A DNA stretch of 64,000 nucleotides from Rhodocollybia butyracea (taxonomy: Eukaryota; Basidiomycota; Agaricomycetes; Agaricales; Omphalotaceae): assembly GCA_015501585.1 (NCBI GenBank), contig JADNRY010000086.1:62001-126000 (forward strand), in the 5' to 3' direction. Numbering within the stretch: the stretch's first letter is position 1; every line of letters begins with the position of its first letter. The position numbers were made by a program, and so were the translations under genes. This document shows, piece after piece, positions 35,061-45,474 of this stretch. The notes under the pieces were generated by a model that worked only from the letters and a program-made list of their open reading frames with translations, was not told the origin of the DNA and searched no databases.

Positions 35061-35882
35061 ACACCTACACGTAAATACCCAAATAGCGTAGAAGCCAACT
35101 TAAGCGGCTCCTGGCCGGTAAGTTACTCCCGCAACTCAATCAAAGGTTCACACTATCACTCTGTCTGAAGTCGCTGTGATTGACCGGAGATTGACTTGAC
35201 GCAACTCAGAGTTGCTGTCAAATTTGACAGGTTGGCTAAAGCGGTAACCAGGGCAGCTTAAGTTAGCTTGAGTCACCCCAAACAAGACTAGGGCATCCTA
35301 GTATTGCTTTTCTCAGCTTTCATGGCTTATGAATATATCAAACAAAAGAGACATCTAAAGATGTGTATTTGATTCATTTCTATTTAAGGACAGTGCTACA
35401 GTAGTTGAAGAGGACTCTACAAAAGACTATGGACTGAGCGGTACATAAATGGTAGAAGCATGCAAGCAAGTAGGAATAGAATGTGTGAAGCGAAGAAGGT
35501 GAGGCAGAGAGATGGAGGCATCGAGTGGTGTAATGTAATGTAATGAGCAGGGACAAATGAGAGCGACAGGTAGACAGAAAGGACAGTGGAAGGTGAGCGA
35601 TGACTAGACATAGAAGAAAACATCAGATAGGTGACCAACCGAAGTGAAAAAGTCCCACCTTATGCAATGAAACACAAAAAAACACCTAAGAGAAAAGGCG
35701 CAGATGAACATAGGAACCAAGCACAAACAGTGTCAGAAATGTACCAGGTTTGACAACAGGAAACCACTAAACCAGTGCAGTATTAGTGCGCAAACAGGAT
35801 AGACATCACAAGAACTTACTGTAAGATAGCATGAAATAGTGGAAAGGGAGAAACGATGAAGGGCAGACAGAGATGATGGAAG
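35061..35882. other. No gene recognised
   Basis: This is a spacer between repeat fragments. The minus-strand frame at 35417-35638 shows no recognisable domain. Confidence 0.35.
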
Positions 35883-35884
35883 TA

Positions 35885-36566
35885 GAGATGTCCACGAGTC
35901 CGGATTTAAGTATACTTGGATCCGGCGCGCAAGTACCTGTGGCCCAAAAGCCTTGACTTGTGACCTGCGGAAGATCCGTGGGAAACGGATCTTTGACTCG
36001 CAAGTACCTGCAGGTATTTGTGTATTTATGCCAAAGAGTATACTAATAATCATTAATAAAGTATTTACCTGTTTTATGATACATACCATTTATAAAACAT
36101 TGTACTGTAACTGTCTACTATTATTTCATACTTAGTTATGAAGTAAATATGTACTGACACAAAGGTTTTACATTGTAGACAGCTCACGGCGATTGGGCGC
36201 TTAAATTAGCGCCAAACGTCGTGAGCTGTCTACAACCTCAAATATATGTGCCAGTACTTGATAAGTACTATAATACATATGATACTATGGATTACTGTAA
36301 GTTTTGAGTGTTAAATGACAAATATTGTTGCTTGTACTGTAAATTTTAAGCACTAATTAACAAATGTATGGGTTTACATTACTTGTACATGTCATAAAAA
36401 TACCCGCAAGTACCTGGAAGTCAGCTGAAATTCTCCAAAGTCTGACCTGTGACCTGTGCCGGACCCGTGGGAAACAGATCCTGGGATCCGCGGGTCACAT
36501 ACTCGCAGGTTTTCCCACGGATCTTACCTGCGAGTACCTGTAAAGACCTGGACTCGTGGACATCTC
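35885..36566. mobile_element. 682-bp TA-flanked MITE, copy 1
   Basis: The ends are inverted repeats GAGATGTCCACGAGTCC. TA dinucleotides at 35883-35884 and 36567-36568 form the target duplication, as for Tc1/mariner-type elements. The interior is non-coding and dominated by self-complementary text such as ACCTGCGAGTACCTG and GGATCCGCGGGTCAC. A separate hairpin (36150-36258) sits in its middle. Copy 2 is at 44555-45183. Confidence 0.85.
36150..36258. repeat. Near-perfect palindrome nested in the MITE
   Basis: The core 36173-36235 (63 bp) reads TTGTAGACAGCTCACG... and ends with its own inverse, around a GCGC..TTAAAT..GCGC centre. Weaker arms (GTACTGACAC and GTGCCAGTAC) extend it to about 109 bp. 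Copy 2 of the MITE lacks this hairpin, so it may be an independent insertion of a tiny palindromic element. Confidence 0.85.
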
Positions 36567-36607
36567 TAGCTTGAACAGGCCTGAACACTGGGATCACTTA
36601 CTTATAA

Positions 36608-36762
36608 CACTGCGGGGAAGGTCCATCAGGCATCAATTGTTTACATATTCACTTGCGGCCGGCCGGAACTCCTTTCAATAGAATGACGTCACAAAATCGA
36701 CTGCATTGCCCCCTGCATTAATGGCAGTGGGAAATCAACTGCGCCGGTCCTTGCCCCTGGTG
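36608..36762. mobile_element. 155-bp Harbinger-like MITE
   Basis: It is flanked by TAA on both sides (36605-36607 and 36763-36765). Ends are CACTGCGGGGAAGGTCC on the left and, reverse complemented, CACCAGGGGCAAGGACC on the right. A 3-bp TAA target duplication fits PIF/Harbinger. The right half also occurs at 43025-43152. Confidence 0.8.
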
Positions 36763-37184
36763 TAAGGAAGCAACTAGATTTAACTTGGTTATAACACACA
36801 CTTAAAGTCCTAACCAGAAACTCAAGTGGGCACAAGGTTCAGTGGCAAAGTATCAATCCTCTATTAAAGTGGCTAGATGTCACGAGTCGGTGGAGCCAGC
36901 GCTCTCTAACTTATAATGCGTGGCAAATAACTTCTAATTGAAGAAACAACTACCAAGCTTGTACTTTGGAGGTGGCGGGTAACTTGTATTTCTAGGTAAA
37001 TACCCTAAGCTTTTATAGAAAGGATAAAGAGTTTAATACAGAAAGATACAAAACATACAAACTTAATCAAATTTACATTATACTAATGTAAGAATACCTT
37101 TAGGACTGTTCATAAGTAGAGATTATTTTATTAAACAACTCTACATGGTATATGATGTTTCAAAACTGGTATAACCGCCGTTTG
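36763..37184 (-). repeat. LTR/leader-like sequence, inverted copy, distal part
   Basis: Reverse complemented, it ends with CTAGTTGCTTCCTTA exactly as 34445-34459 does. It contains GTATTAAACTC, GCCCACTTGAG and CCACCTCC in the same order as the direct copy. It continues beyond the gag-only element at 40541-41850, which shows that the gag-only element inserted into it or next to it. Confidence 0.5.
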
Positions 37185-37549
37185 CACCGTGTAACGCCTC
37201 CGTCTCTCCATAATCACCACTGACCGTATCCAGCGATACAGTCATCCTAGACGCCGCCGATAGACCAAACAGTCTATCTTATCATTCTATTTATTATTAA
37301 TTATATAATAAATCTGTTACTATAAGTATTGTACGATTACTTAAGAGTCTAGTTAGTCTTTTACACCGTCGTACACACAATAGTATCCTATTTGTCGTGT
37401 TCACCGGTGTTCTTAAGGACTTTGCCCATAGGGCGCGTTATACTTTTTTGAACATCAAAAAAATTACTATTGTGTGAATAACACAAAGCTATTAGTTAAA
37501 ACAAGCTAAAAACAGTTATACTACCAAGTATAACAATCACTATTCCAAC

Positions 37550-38587
37550 TTGCTTCACAAGCTATACAAATCCGCTCCATTTTTCCTTCTCGCTATATCA
37601 TTTGCTGTCCCCATGACCTCTCAAAATCAATCAGAGAAGTCACATCAGAGTGTGCGCAATCACGCACCTTCCATTTGTGGTGACATGTCACCACACTCAA
37701 TCTATTCAGTCGCATCAGCAACTCATTCTGTGCGTGCGTCTGAAGGATGGCACTACAGGCAGGACAAGAGTCCACCTAATGAACAGTCTATGACTATTCA
37801 TAAGAAATGGCCGACCCGAGAGGGTTTAAGTGAGATTTCTTCTGCGCTACAAGATGTAGCGGCATCACTCAACAAGAGTATGCAAGTACTCAATCGTATT
37901 CTCAATATAACTGAGAAATGGGATGCATCTAGCATCTGATCTGATGAAGAAAGATCTTCTTCATCAAGAAACAGCAATAGAATCACTATTGCTGCACCCA
38001 CACTGAGACGGCCTGCCGTCACACCGCCGGTATTGCACAATGCAGCACCATCTGTTCCTACCGAGGCAAACAACTCGGTACGCCAATGGCGTGAGACTGT
38101 GCCCAAGGCACCGTCAGTCCAACAATCACTGTTGGACAAACAGTATTCACAAGGGATGACCAAGTCACCCCATCATTTTCCTGTATTCCAACAGGAATAC
38201 GCACCAGTGTCAGTAACTATACCGACACCCATCTACACATCCCGCATGAGACAGAGTCCCAATGCGGAGGCAGCGTCTCTGACACTGCGAGGTCCCAGGC
38301 CATTACCAGTGACCAAATCTTGCTCACCACAAAGCGCAGTGAACATTAAAAGTGAACCAAAGTTACCTTGTAACTTCAATCAGGTAGTAGCAATACCACC
38401 ACAGGAAAGTACAATGTACTTCCCTACTGCAAGGGCGCCAATGGTACCCAATATTATTACACCTCCAGTAGTTGTACCAAACACTACTGGAAATCATTCC
38501 AGTAACGGACCGCAACACGGTACCCTTCCATTAGCTCCTACTACCATATCCATTGCCCAGCGACACAAAGTGTTGCCCCTCCGGTAG
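37550..38587 (+). pseudogene. Gag-only element, N-terminal gag region with stop
   Basis: Two frames (37550-37939 and 38033-38587) lie in the same reading frame and are separated by TGA 37937-37939. They read as a low-complexity gag head rich in Pro, Ser and Gln (for example LPVTKSCSPQSAV). The text then changes frame near 38560 to join the intact gag body. Either the N-terminal extension has decayed, or translation starts at 38614. Confidence 0.5.
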
Positions 38588-38613
38588 TACACACTACCGT
38601 AAGACTGCCCAAA

Positions 38614-39951
38614 TTGCTGCCCAGCAATGCGCCAGAGCCAAGTTCAATGCCAGTACCAACAGTATTGGCCGAGTTGCAACCACAGCCGCTTCCGTTGGGA
38701 GTAGCTAAAGATTGGGTGAGTCGCATAGCAATTCAATGCCAACATAATGCCAGCCTCCGAGATTTTGGATTTGCACCATCTGGGCTTCCCGACCAAATGG
38801 TGGGATATAATGTCAATGGAATACCTGTTGACAAATTGACTACTCCCAGAGAAATCTGGGATCGATTTTACATCCCACCCGCTGAGTCCTTTCCAGGACC
38901 AAGCAACAATGCGAGAGCAAAAGCTCCTAGCAAAAAATCCCGTGAAGGGGGGAGGAAGCACAAGAGTGCTAAATCCAAAGGCCGCAAATGCAGCCCATGG
39001 TCAGATGAATCATCGGACCCGAGTGACACCGAGTCAAATACTGACTCGTCATCTAATGCCTCTTGGCTAGACAAATTTGCTACCCGCAAGGGTAAAATTA
39101 CTAAAAATGAGCAGCGTAAATTACTGCGCTCACTTGCATCTAAGATGCGAGAAACAACAGGTGATGACGAATGTCGTTCCCGATGGAAACACAAGGTACA
39201 CAAAGTGTACCGTAAACAAATTCGAGATAAGGTAGGGAATCCTATCCCTCCCATTGAGAGCCGGAAAGCTCTTAAAGTTCCATCTCCAGAGGTCTATGAC
39301 GGATCTCCGGATGTTGATGTCTTCGAGAGGTGGCTAATGTCACTTCTCCAATGGATGGTAGTCAACCGCATGTGCGGTAATGAATATGATGCTACACAGA
39401 CCACCATGCTTGGCATGTTTCTCCAGGGCAAAGCCCTTGACTGGTACAACGATGAAGTTGCCAGTATACACCATGCTGTCCTTAAGTGGACATTTGAAGG
39501 CGCCATTATTGGTGTCTTCGATCGTTGCATCCAAGCAACGACTATTCATCAAGCTGCATGGCAGTTTGACCTTATTGAGTACTCACCCGATATGGGTGTG
39601 AGGGATTATTATTCCTCACTTACACAATGGGCATCACGGATGCTCCAAACACCAGATGATGCAACAATGCAGAAACGGTTCATTGAGGGATTACCCTTCA
39701 ATATTATCAGGCAACTCATGAACGAGGGGATCGTTCCGGAGTATGCCAAATTAGAAGTGATGGTCAGAGCCGTCGCACGCATTGAGGACCACATGGCCCT
39801 CACTAACTATTATGTCTCATCTAGGAATAGAGATGACGCACAATCATCAGAAAACCCCGATGAATCAGATACTGAGAACATTGGATATGTTCTTGAGCCT
39901 ATTGAGGAGGACACCTCCTTAAAAATCAGAAAGGATAAACCTTCCGAATAA
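38614..39951 (+). CDS. Retrotransposon Gag (Ty3-type capsid), 445 aa
   Basis: The protein has a Pro-rich start, a Lys/Arg/Ser-rich segment (KKSREGGRKHKSAKSKGRK) and a predicted Retrotrans_gag capsid domain. The latter includes FLQGKALDWYNDEV, EYSPDMGVRDYYSSL and MQKRFIEGLP. It ends with an acidic tail. No zinc knuckle is present. The frame is intact in spite of the diverged LTRs, which may mean the gag is kept functional. Confidence 0.85.
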   Translation: MLPSNAPEPSSMPVPTVLAELQPQPLPLGVAKDWVSRIAIQCQHNASLRDFGFAPSGLPDQMVGYNVNGIPVDKLTTPREIWDRFYIPPAESFPGPSNNARAKAPSKKSREGGRKHKSAKSKGRKCSPWSDESSDPSDTESNTDSSSNASWLDKFATRKGKITKNEQRKLLRSLASKMRETTGDDECRSRWKHKVHKVYRKQIRDKVGNPIPPIESRKALKVPSPEVYDGSPDVDVFERWLMSLLQWMVVNRMCGNEYDATQTTMLGMFLQGKALDWYNDEVASIHHAVLKWTFEGAIIGVFDRCIQATTIHQAAWQFDLIEYSPDMGVRDYYSSLTQWASRMLQTPDDATMQKRFIEGLPFNIIRQLMNEGIVPEYAKLEVMVRAVARIEDHMALTNYYVSSRNRDDAQSSENPDESDTENIGYVLEPIEEDTSLKIRKDKPSE

Positions 39952-40540
39952 ATTATTATTGGATTCAGACGCCCAGGTAATATGCCTTACCTGGGCATCG
40001 CTACTTATTCTCAAGTCGGATTCTCACTGAGAATCCCTCTCAAGCACTACTCGGAAACTTCCGAGTCTGCGCGTTGAACATTCAGACATTTCCGAATCAA
40101 ACCATGCTCTAGTGGTACGCCCCACTATTGTTTGATTTGGACAAGTCCGAAAATCTGATGCGCCGCATCAATTAAATCCCGTACTTGATGCGGGATCATT
40201 CTATGTTAAACCAAATTAAAAATGGTTTGGATGGTGATGATGTCATTACCATTTTTGATTCACATCCCTGATGTTAATCTAGTGGGGGAGGGTGTAACGC
40301 CTCCGCCTCTCCATAATCACCACTGACCGTATCCAGCGATACAGTCATCCTAGACGCCGCCGATAGACCAAACGGTCTATCTTATCATTCTATTTATTAT
40401 TAATTATATAATAAATCCATTACTATAAGTATTGTACGATTACTTAAGAGTCTAGTTAGTCTTTTACACACAATAGTATCCTATTTGTCGTGTTCACCGG
40501 TGTTATTAAGGACTTTGCCCATAGGGCGTGTTATACACCG

Positions 40541-41850
40541 GGTTATTGCCAAACTGGTTCAAAACCGCATAACTGCACTGAACCGGCACCGGTGAGGCGG
40601 TTCTTATCAGTTCAGTGCAAGGTTTGCTGAAATTTAAAAAAATATACCACCGGTGCAGTTATCAGTTTGCCCAAAATAGCTGACAAAACCGAACTGCACC
40701 GCAATTTAAAACCCTACTCATCACCATCAAGGGTATATAGGATATGGTAAAACTGTCCAAACTACTATGCATGTCCAAATCGGGTAGTAACTCATATATA
40801 TATATTAAAATGGTTAAAGTCCTTTGGTCCTAGACAGTAGTCCGCCCCGTGATCCGCAGGTTCATCTTTCAGGCAGTGGTGCTCATACCTTGCGTACTTG
40901 CTTTCCTCCGTCTTACTCAGGATGTTAAAGTGGTGTTGGCTAGTCCATAGTACTTCTCTCTTAAAGGGAAGTGTTTGGAACTGTTAGCCCAGTGCACTAG
41001 CTTTCTAACGACACTACTATCATATAAGTTGAGCCGGCTAGCCTAGTATCTATAAGTGCATTTCTTTCTAGAGTACCTTTGGCCAACATTCTACAATCTC
41101 TTGGGAGGTGGTGCACTTCCATGTACCGGTAAGTCTCCCCTACGGTCTGTGCTAGTCTTGGCATGCAATTTATAATATTCGGGTTATCTTCAGCAACACG
41201 GTACCAAGTCTTAGTCAAATTTGCTAGTTGACTCCGTTGGACAGTGGAGTGGGCCAGAGTGGTCTGCTGAGGATACAGCAAGCGGGAACTGGGCTCATAG
41301 TGACTAGAACATGACTGTATAACCTGAGATCTACTAATGACAACAGATCTACTACGAGATGATACCACATGATTGACTAAGGGCAGGTCCGACTGGAGTA
41401 ACCTACTCCAACGGTATCTCCACTTTGTTCTGGACCATTGCTTTGGAATATCTTGATTCCCTTGTAGATTGTAAGATCTGTGGTGTCCGTGAACTAGCCA
41501 TTTCTAAAGTACAAGGTTTGCCTTCCCTCCTTTGAATATATCCCTAGGTGGTGCGTCCGCTAGCTCTTATCCCACTTCGAGACGTCCCTTTTGTAGAGTA
41601 ATAAGCTCCTGAGTAGAAACTAGGTTGACTAGCCTAGTGTTAACGTCTCTGGGCACCTCAAGTATCCCCGCTAGCCTGGCTTCTGACTGCACTTGTAGGC
41701 ATACTGTAATGGCTAGCTAAGTATTATTGTTAAGATACTAAGCTTCTGCTACAACTATCACACTTGGGCTCTGTATAGTCCTCTTATTGCATTTTATATA
41801 CTACACAGTGTGTCAAAAAGTATAGTTACACGCCTAGGCGCAAAAATTGC
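40541..41850 (-). repeat. LTR/leader-like sequence, inverted copy, proximal part
   Basis: Reverse complemented from about 41850 it reads GCCTAGGCGTGTAACTATAC, TTTTTGACACACTG, CTCGAAGTGGGATAAG and TAGTGTCGTTAGAAAGCTAG. This is the order of 32870-33700. The part 40541-40740 is a different, internally repetitive sequence rich in ACCGGTGCAGTT. That part also continues left of the gag-only element, so insertions are nested here. Confidence 0.6.
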
Positions 41851-41916
41851 TTATTAGCAGCATATAGATTGGACCTGGGTAGCTAGCTGTAGGAGTCGGT
41901 CTAGCAATAGTCCCAT

Positions 41917-42095
41917 CGACATCAGGAAAAGTCTAAAATACTTAAGTTGACTTAAGTTGACTTGAGTACTTATCCCAACTTCAGGTTGACTTGAGTTAAC
42001 TTGAGTAAATATGCATACTTCAGGTTGGCTTGAGTAACCTGAGCTGACTTAAGTATAAGGCCAATTCAAGCACCAACTTCAGGTTGACTTGAGAC
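41917..42095. repeat. Degenerate ACTTGAGTTGACTT repeat with element-like end
   Basis: After CATCAGGAAAAGTCTAAAATA the sequence repeats variants of ACTTAAGTTGACTT and AGGTTGACTTGAG. The reverse complement of 45225-45317 starts with nearly the same end (CATCAGGAAAAGTC) and the same repeats. This suggests a family of elements with that terminus. Confidence 0.5.
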
Positions 42096-43020
42096 TTCAA
42101 GCGTGCTCCTACTTCTGGCTCCAAGGGATAGTGCTAACATTTACCAGGCTAGAACCGAGAAGTCACTGCAATAAGTGCTTGGCATACACAGCAATCGAAC
42201 TGGCAAGAGCATGAACAGGGAGCAGCCACTGGACAAATTAGAAGCACCCATCTATGGGTCTCAGAGGGTGATTGGGTCTAAACTCTATGATACTTTATTC
42301 ATTGCATGCTAATTATCTGAGAACTTGCTATTGATAGTTGAAAATTCTCAATATCATACTTACTAGTAGTAGGTCAGCCAAATGCTGAAAATACTACTAG
42401 TACTCTCAATTCTGTGCAGCTTCTTATTGTATTGCTTGGACATTGTGATAAGGCTGGGGGCACAATTGTGATGGTAAACAGCAAACATTGGAGATCATTT
42501 ACTTATACTACTCCAAACTGTAAGCTCATTACCTTGGGCTGATACTAGATCTGGTATATTTGAGGTGCTAGGGACTGCTATAACATGATTATGCAGTATT
42601 TTACACTAGTGATGAAGCCCCCTGGCTACATCCCCTCTTGAGTCTTCGGTGATTGAAATGGCAGAAAAAACCATATATTGACATGAATAAATCAGTAAAT
42701 TTTTGGAAAAATTTCTGCCTGGCTACATATTGTATTTAGGAATATGTTGTTCACCTAAAGTTAGAGAGTACGCTTCCTTGTTCATGTGGTAAACATAAGG
42801 GAACATCGGAAACCAGGTAATTGGTAGTGGGAAAGATTTAGGCGCTATAATGCGGCACCTGAGTCCCGCTGGCCACAATTACAGGAACTGACATTCAAAA
42901 CCCAGTCATGTCTGGTGTCCATTGAACACTGCTTGGTTCAACAGTAGATGTAGACACAATGGACTGTATCTCTTAAATAAGCCAGAAATTTTGATGCATA
43001 GTACAAAGATTTAACAAAGA
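42096..43020. other. No gene recognised
   Basis: The text is AT-rich, probably old repeat, with no supported frame or element end. Confidence 0.35.
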
Positions 43021-43024
43021 TCAA

Positions 43025-43152
43025 TCAGCCGGAAGGCTCGGAACTCCGTCTCAATAGAATGACATCATCGCAAAAATGACTGCGTTGCCCCCTGCGTTGC
43101 CCACTGTGTTAATGGCAGTGGGAAATCAACTGCGCCGGTCCTTGCCCCCAGT
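43025..43152. mobile_element. Truncated copy of the 155-bp MITE
   Basis: The stretch from GGAACTCCGTCTCAATAG to GCCGGTCCTTGCCCCCAGTG matches the right half of the element at 36608-36762. TTA follows it at 43153-43155. The left terminus is not recognisable. Confidence 0.6.
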
Positions 43153-43154
43153 GT

Positions 43155-43680
43155 TAGAGGGGATGGTTTCTAGTAAGGGATTATTTGTCTCCAGAGTGAG
43201 GGTTCCTTAGCTAGCTGAAAAGTTAGTGAGCCACTAAGAGTGTGGTATGAGTTCCTGGTAATTTGGTATTACCTTCAGTTTAGTAGCTTAACCCAGAGTT
43301 TGGTTAGGGACTTTACAGCAATTTGCTAGCTGGTGCCAGAGTTTGCCCAGGAGTGTTTCAAAGCATTGTAGTTTGATGACTAGCCAGAGCCAGAGCTTGC
43401 CTGGGAGTATTCTTACTCCGTTTGTTCGCATCCCCACTTCACACACACACACACACACATGCACATTCACACTTTGACTTAGTTGAGCTAGCTCTGTCCA
43501 CAGAGCTTAATCAATATAGTCACCACGCTAGCCTTATACTCAGTACTGGAGTTTGTGTTAGCTAGCTTAATCCAATCTTATTGTTATCCCGGAGGAATCT
43601 CTGACAACTCAACCTTGCTCCTAAATTTGATAGTCTGTTTTAGTGCGGTATTGTTCATTAGCTGTTACAGTTGTTTTGTA
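43155..43680 (+). repeat. Retroelement leader in front of a copia gag
   Basis: This is homologous to 34459-35060. Shared text includes TTAGAGGGGATGGTTTCTAG, CCAGAGTTTG, GGAATCTCTGACAAC and TGCGGTATTG. It includes a CA dinucleotide run (43441-43459) and leads directly to the gag start. The 5' side is cut off by the MITE fragment. Confidence 0.6.
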
Positions 43681-45232
43681 ATGCATTTCGAAGACCAGTA
43701 CAAACTAGATCAATTGCCGCAGCAGACGCCACTGTTTAGCCCAGTCCCACAATACAAGGAGTGGGAAGCCTGCGACAGGCTTGTTGCCAGAGCCATTGTA
43801 TCAAATGTGGTCAACCCTACAGGATTGGGAATCAACAAGATGAAGAGAGCATCCAAAATCTGGAAAAACCTCATTAAACAATTTGAAAAGAAAGATGAGC
43901 AACATATCCACCTTGACAATACAGCGCTCTGCTCTCAGAGATTTGACCCATCCAAACAGACCATGGGGGATCATAAAAAGAAAATGCAAAACCTTTTGAA
44001 AAAGGTCCATGACCTCAGAGGAAGTATCCCTGATGCACAGTTCTGCCTCATCCTCATCTTGTCCATGCCCAGTGCCAACTGGAAGCAACATGTTCACACC
44101 GTCTCAGGAACATCAAGCACCAACACATTCACATACCTCTGTACCCTCTGGCTCCAGAAGGAAGAGGATAGATTGGAGGAAGAACAAGAGACCAAGAAAG
44201 TCAAGGCCCTCATGGCCACTCATACTCCAGGCACATACCAACAGCGCACTGGAGACAGCCCAGCATTCACCTGTCACAACTGCAGTAAGCCAGGCCATAT
44301 GGCAAGGAAATTCTGGGCAAAGGGCGGTGGTATGGAGGGACAAGGGCCAAAACAGGGACAAGCAAACAAGGGGAGAACAGAGCCAAGCACAAAAGCTGTC
44401 ACAACAGAGGACACTAAGCCTGATGCCAGCACACCCATGGCAACCTATGTCCTGTCTGTGAATGCCACGGACTCCTCGAGTACATCCAAATCCATCCAAA
44501 AGCTAGACCTGATTTCTGACTCTAAAGCTAGACCACCTCATCCCATTCTAAATAGAGATGTCCACGAGTCCGAGCTCAAGTAGACTTGGATCCAGTACTT
44601 GGGACCAAAATAGTGCTACTTGTGACCCGTGAGGATCCGTGGGAAACAAGTACTTGGGATCCGCAAGTACTTACAAGTACTCACAGATCCAAATCTCACA
44701 AGTACTCACAAGTAACCTGTTGATATTAACTGTATTACTCAGTGGTAACTTGTAAGTAAGAAGATACAGTATAAAATGTAAAGTAGTTCATGTTTTTGCC
44801 TCCTGTTGGAAGATTTTTGCCTGGAGGTAGGCCTTATATACTACAACACAGTTATTCTAGAGGTATCTATGATGTTCTACTACCTCTGTAAGTGTTAGTA
44901 AGTACATCAGTAAGCAATGTCCAAGGAGAATCAGTTCTGGATTGCCATGACATCATCAGATTGGCAACTACAACAGTAAGTTGTCTCCTGTTGGAAAATT
45001 TTTGACTACTTGTAACTACCTGTAAGTACTTGCAAGTAAGCAAAATTATTCCAACCTGATACTTGTGACCTGTTAGTACTCGTGGGAAACGGGTACTTGG
45101 ATCCGCAAGTACCTATACTTGCGAGTTTTCTCACGAGTCCTACCTGCGAGTACCTGGGTGGGACCCGGACTCGTGGACATCTCTAGTGCCGGAAAGCGGC
45201 TTCCCATTCACCCACGTTTTGCTGATGTATAA
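43681..45232 (+). pseudogene. Copia-type Gag with a defective zinc knuckle, split by a MITE
   Basis: From the ATG at 43681 the frame gives a UBN2-type gag, including EWEACDRLVARAIV, IWKNLIKQFEKKDEQ and FCLILILSMPSANW. A basic tail carries CHNCSKPGHMARKFW. This is a CCHC knuckle whose last cysteine is replaced by phenylalanine. The first gag block (NW..FKREI) seen at 32703 is missing. The MITE at 44555-45183 interrupts the C-terminus. The frame continues after it for about 15 codons to TAA 45230-45232. No protease, integrase or RT follows. The open frame reaches back to 43555, but that part is leader sequence. Confidence 0.75.
44555..45183. mobile_element. 629-bp TA-flanked MITE, copy 2 (inside gag)
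   Basis: The 18-bp ends GAGATGTCCACGAGTCCG are perfect inverted repeats. TA at 44553-44554 and 45184-45185 is the target duplication. The interior resembles copy 1 (35885-36566) in its terminal GGATCC/GTACTTG-rich text and lacks the central palindrome. It interrupts the copia-type gag in frame. Confidence 0.9.
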
Positions 45233-45474
45233 TTAAGTTAACTCAAGTTAACTCAGGTCAAACTCAGGTTAACTTGATTGAACTGAGGTTGACTTAAGTA
45301 TATCGGACTTTTCCTGATGACTGGATCCACCACACAGGTACCTGTGCAAAAAGAAATCACAACCTGTGACCTGACCCGGACCCGTGGGAAATGGGTACCT
45401 GGATCCAGCGGGTATTCTCATGGGTTAAACCCGCGGGTCACCCATAAAGAGCCGGAGTGGTGTCCATCTTTATG
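45225..45474. mobile_element. Two adjoining element fragments
   Basis: 45225-45317 holds the TTAACTCAAGTTAACTC-type repeats that end in GACTTTTCCTGATG, related to 41917-42095. 45319-45474 is a half element of the GTGGGTAC family. Its end, reverse complemented, reads AAAGATGGACACCACTCCGG, the counterpart of the half element at 26826. Confidence 0.5.

Larger units (their letters stand above)
37190..40535 (+). mobile_element. Gag-only LTR retrotransposon (TR-GAG-like, 3346 bp)
   Basis: The LTRs are 37190-37442 (253 bp) and 40293-40535 (243 bp). Both begin TGTAACGCCTCC and end GTTATA, and the flanking duplication is CACCG (37185-37189 and 40536-40540). A purine tract (GTGGGGGAGGG) precedes the 3' LTR. 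The interior encodes only gag and there is no trace of pol, so it must borrow enzymes from another element. The LTRs differ by about six substitutions and one 10-bp deletion, roughly 3%. It is therefore clearly older than the copia element. Confidence 0.92.

Noticed and set aside
43555..43680. N-terminal extension of the gag at 43681 with a hydrophobic stretch
   Set aside because: The same DNA occurs at 34930-35060 as untranslated leader, so the hydrophobic peptide is an accidental frame extension.
44009..44499. Two long frames (44009-44461 plus, 44113-44499 minus) overlapping the gag
   Set aside because: They have no domain of their own and follow the composition of the gag frame they overlap.
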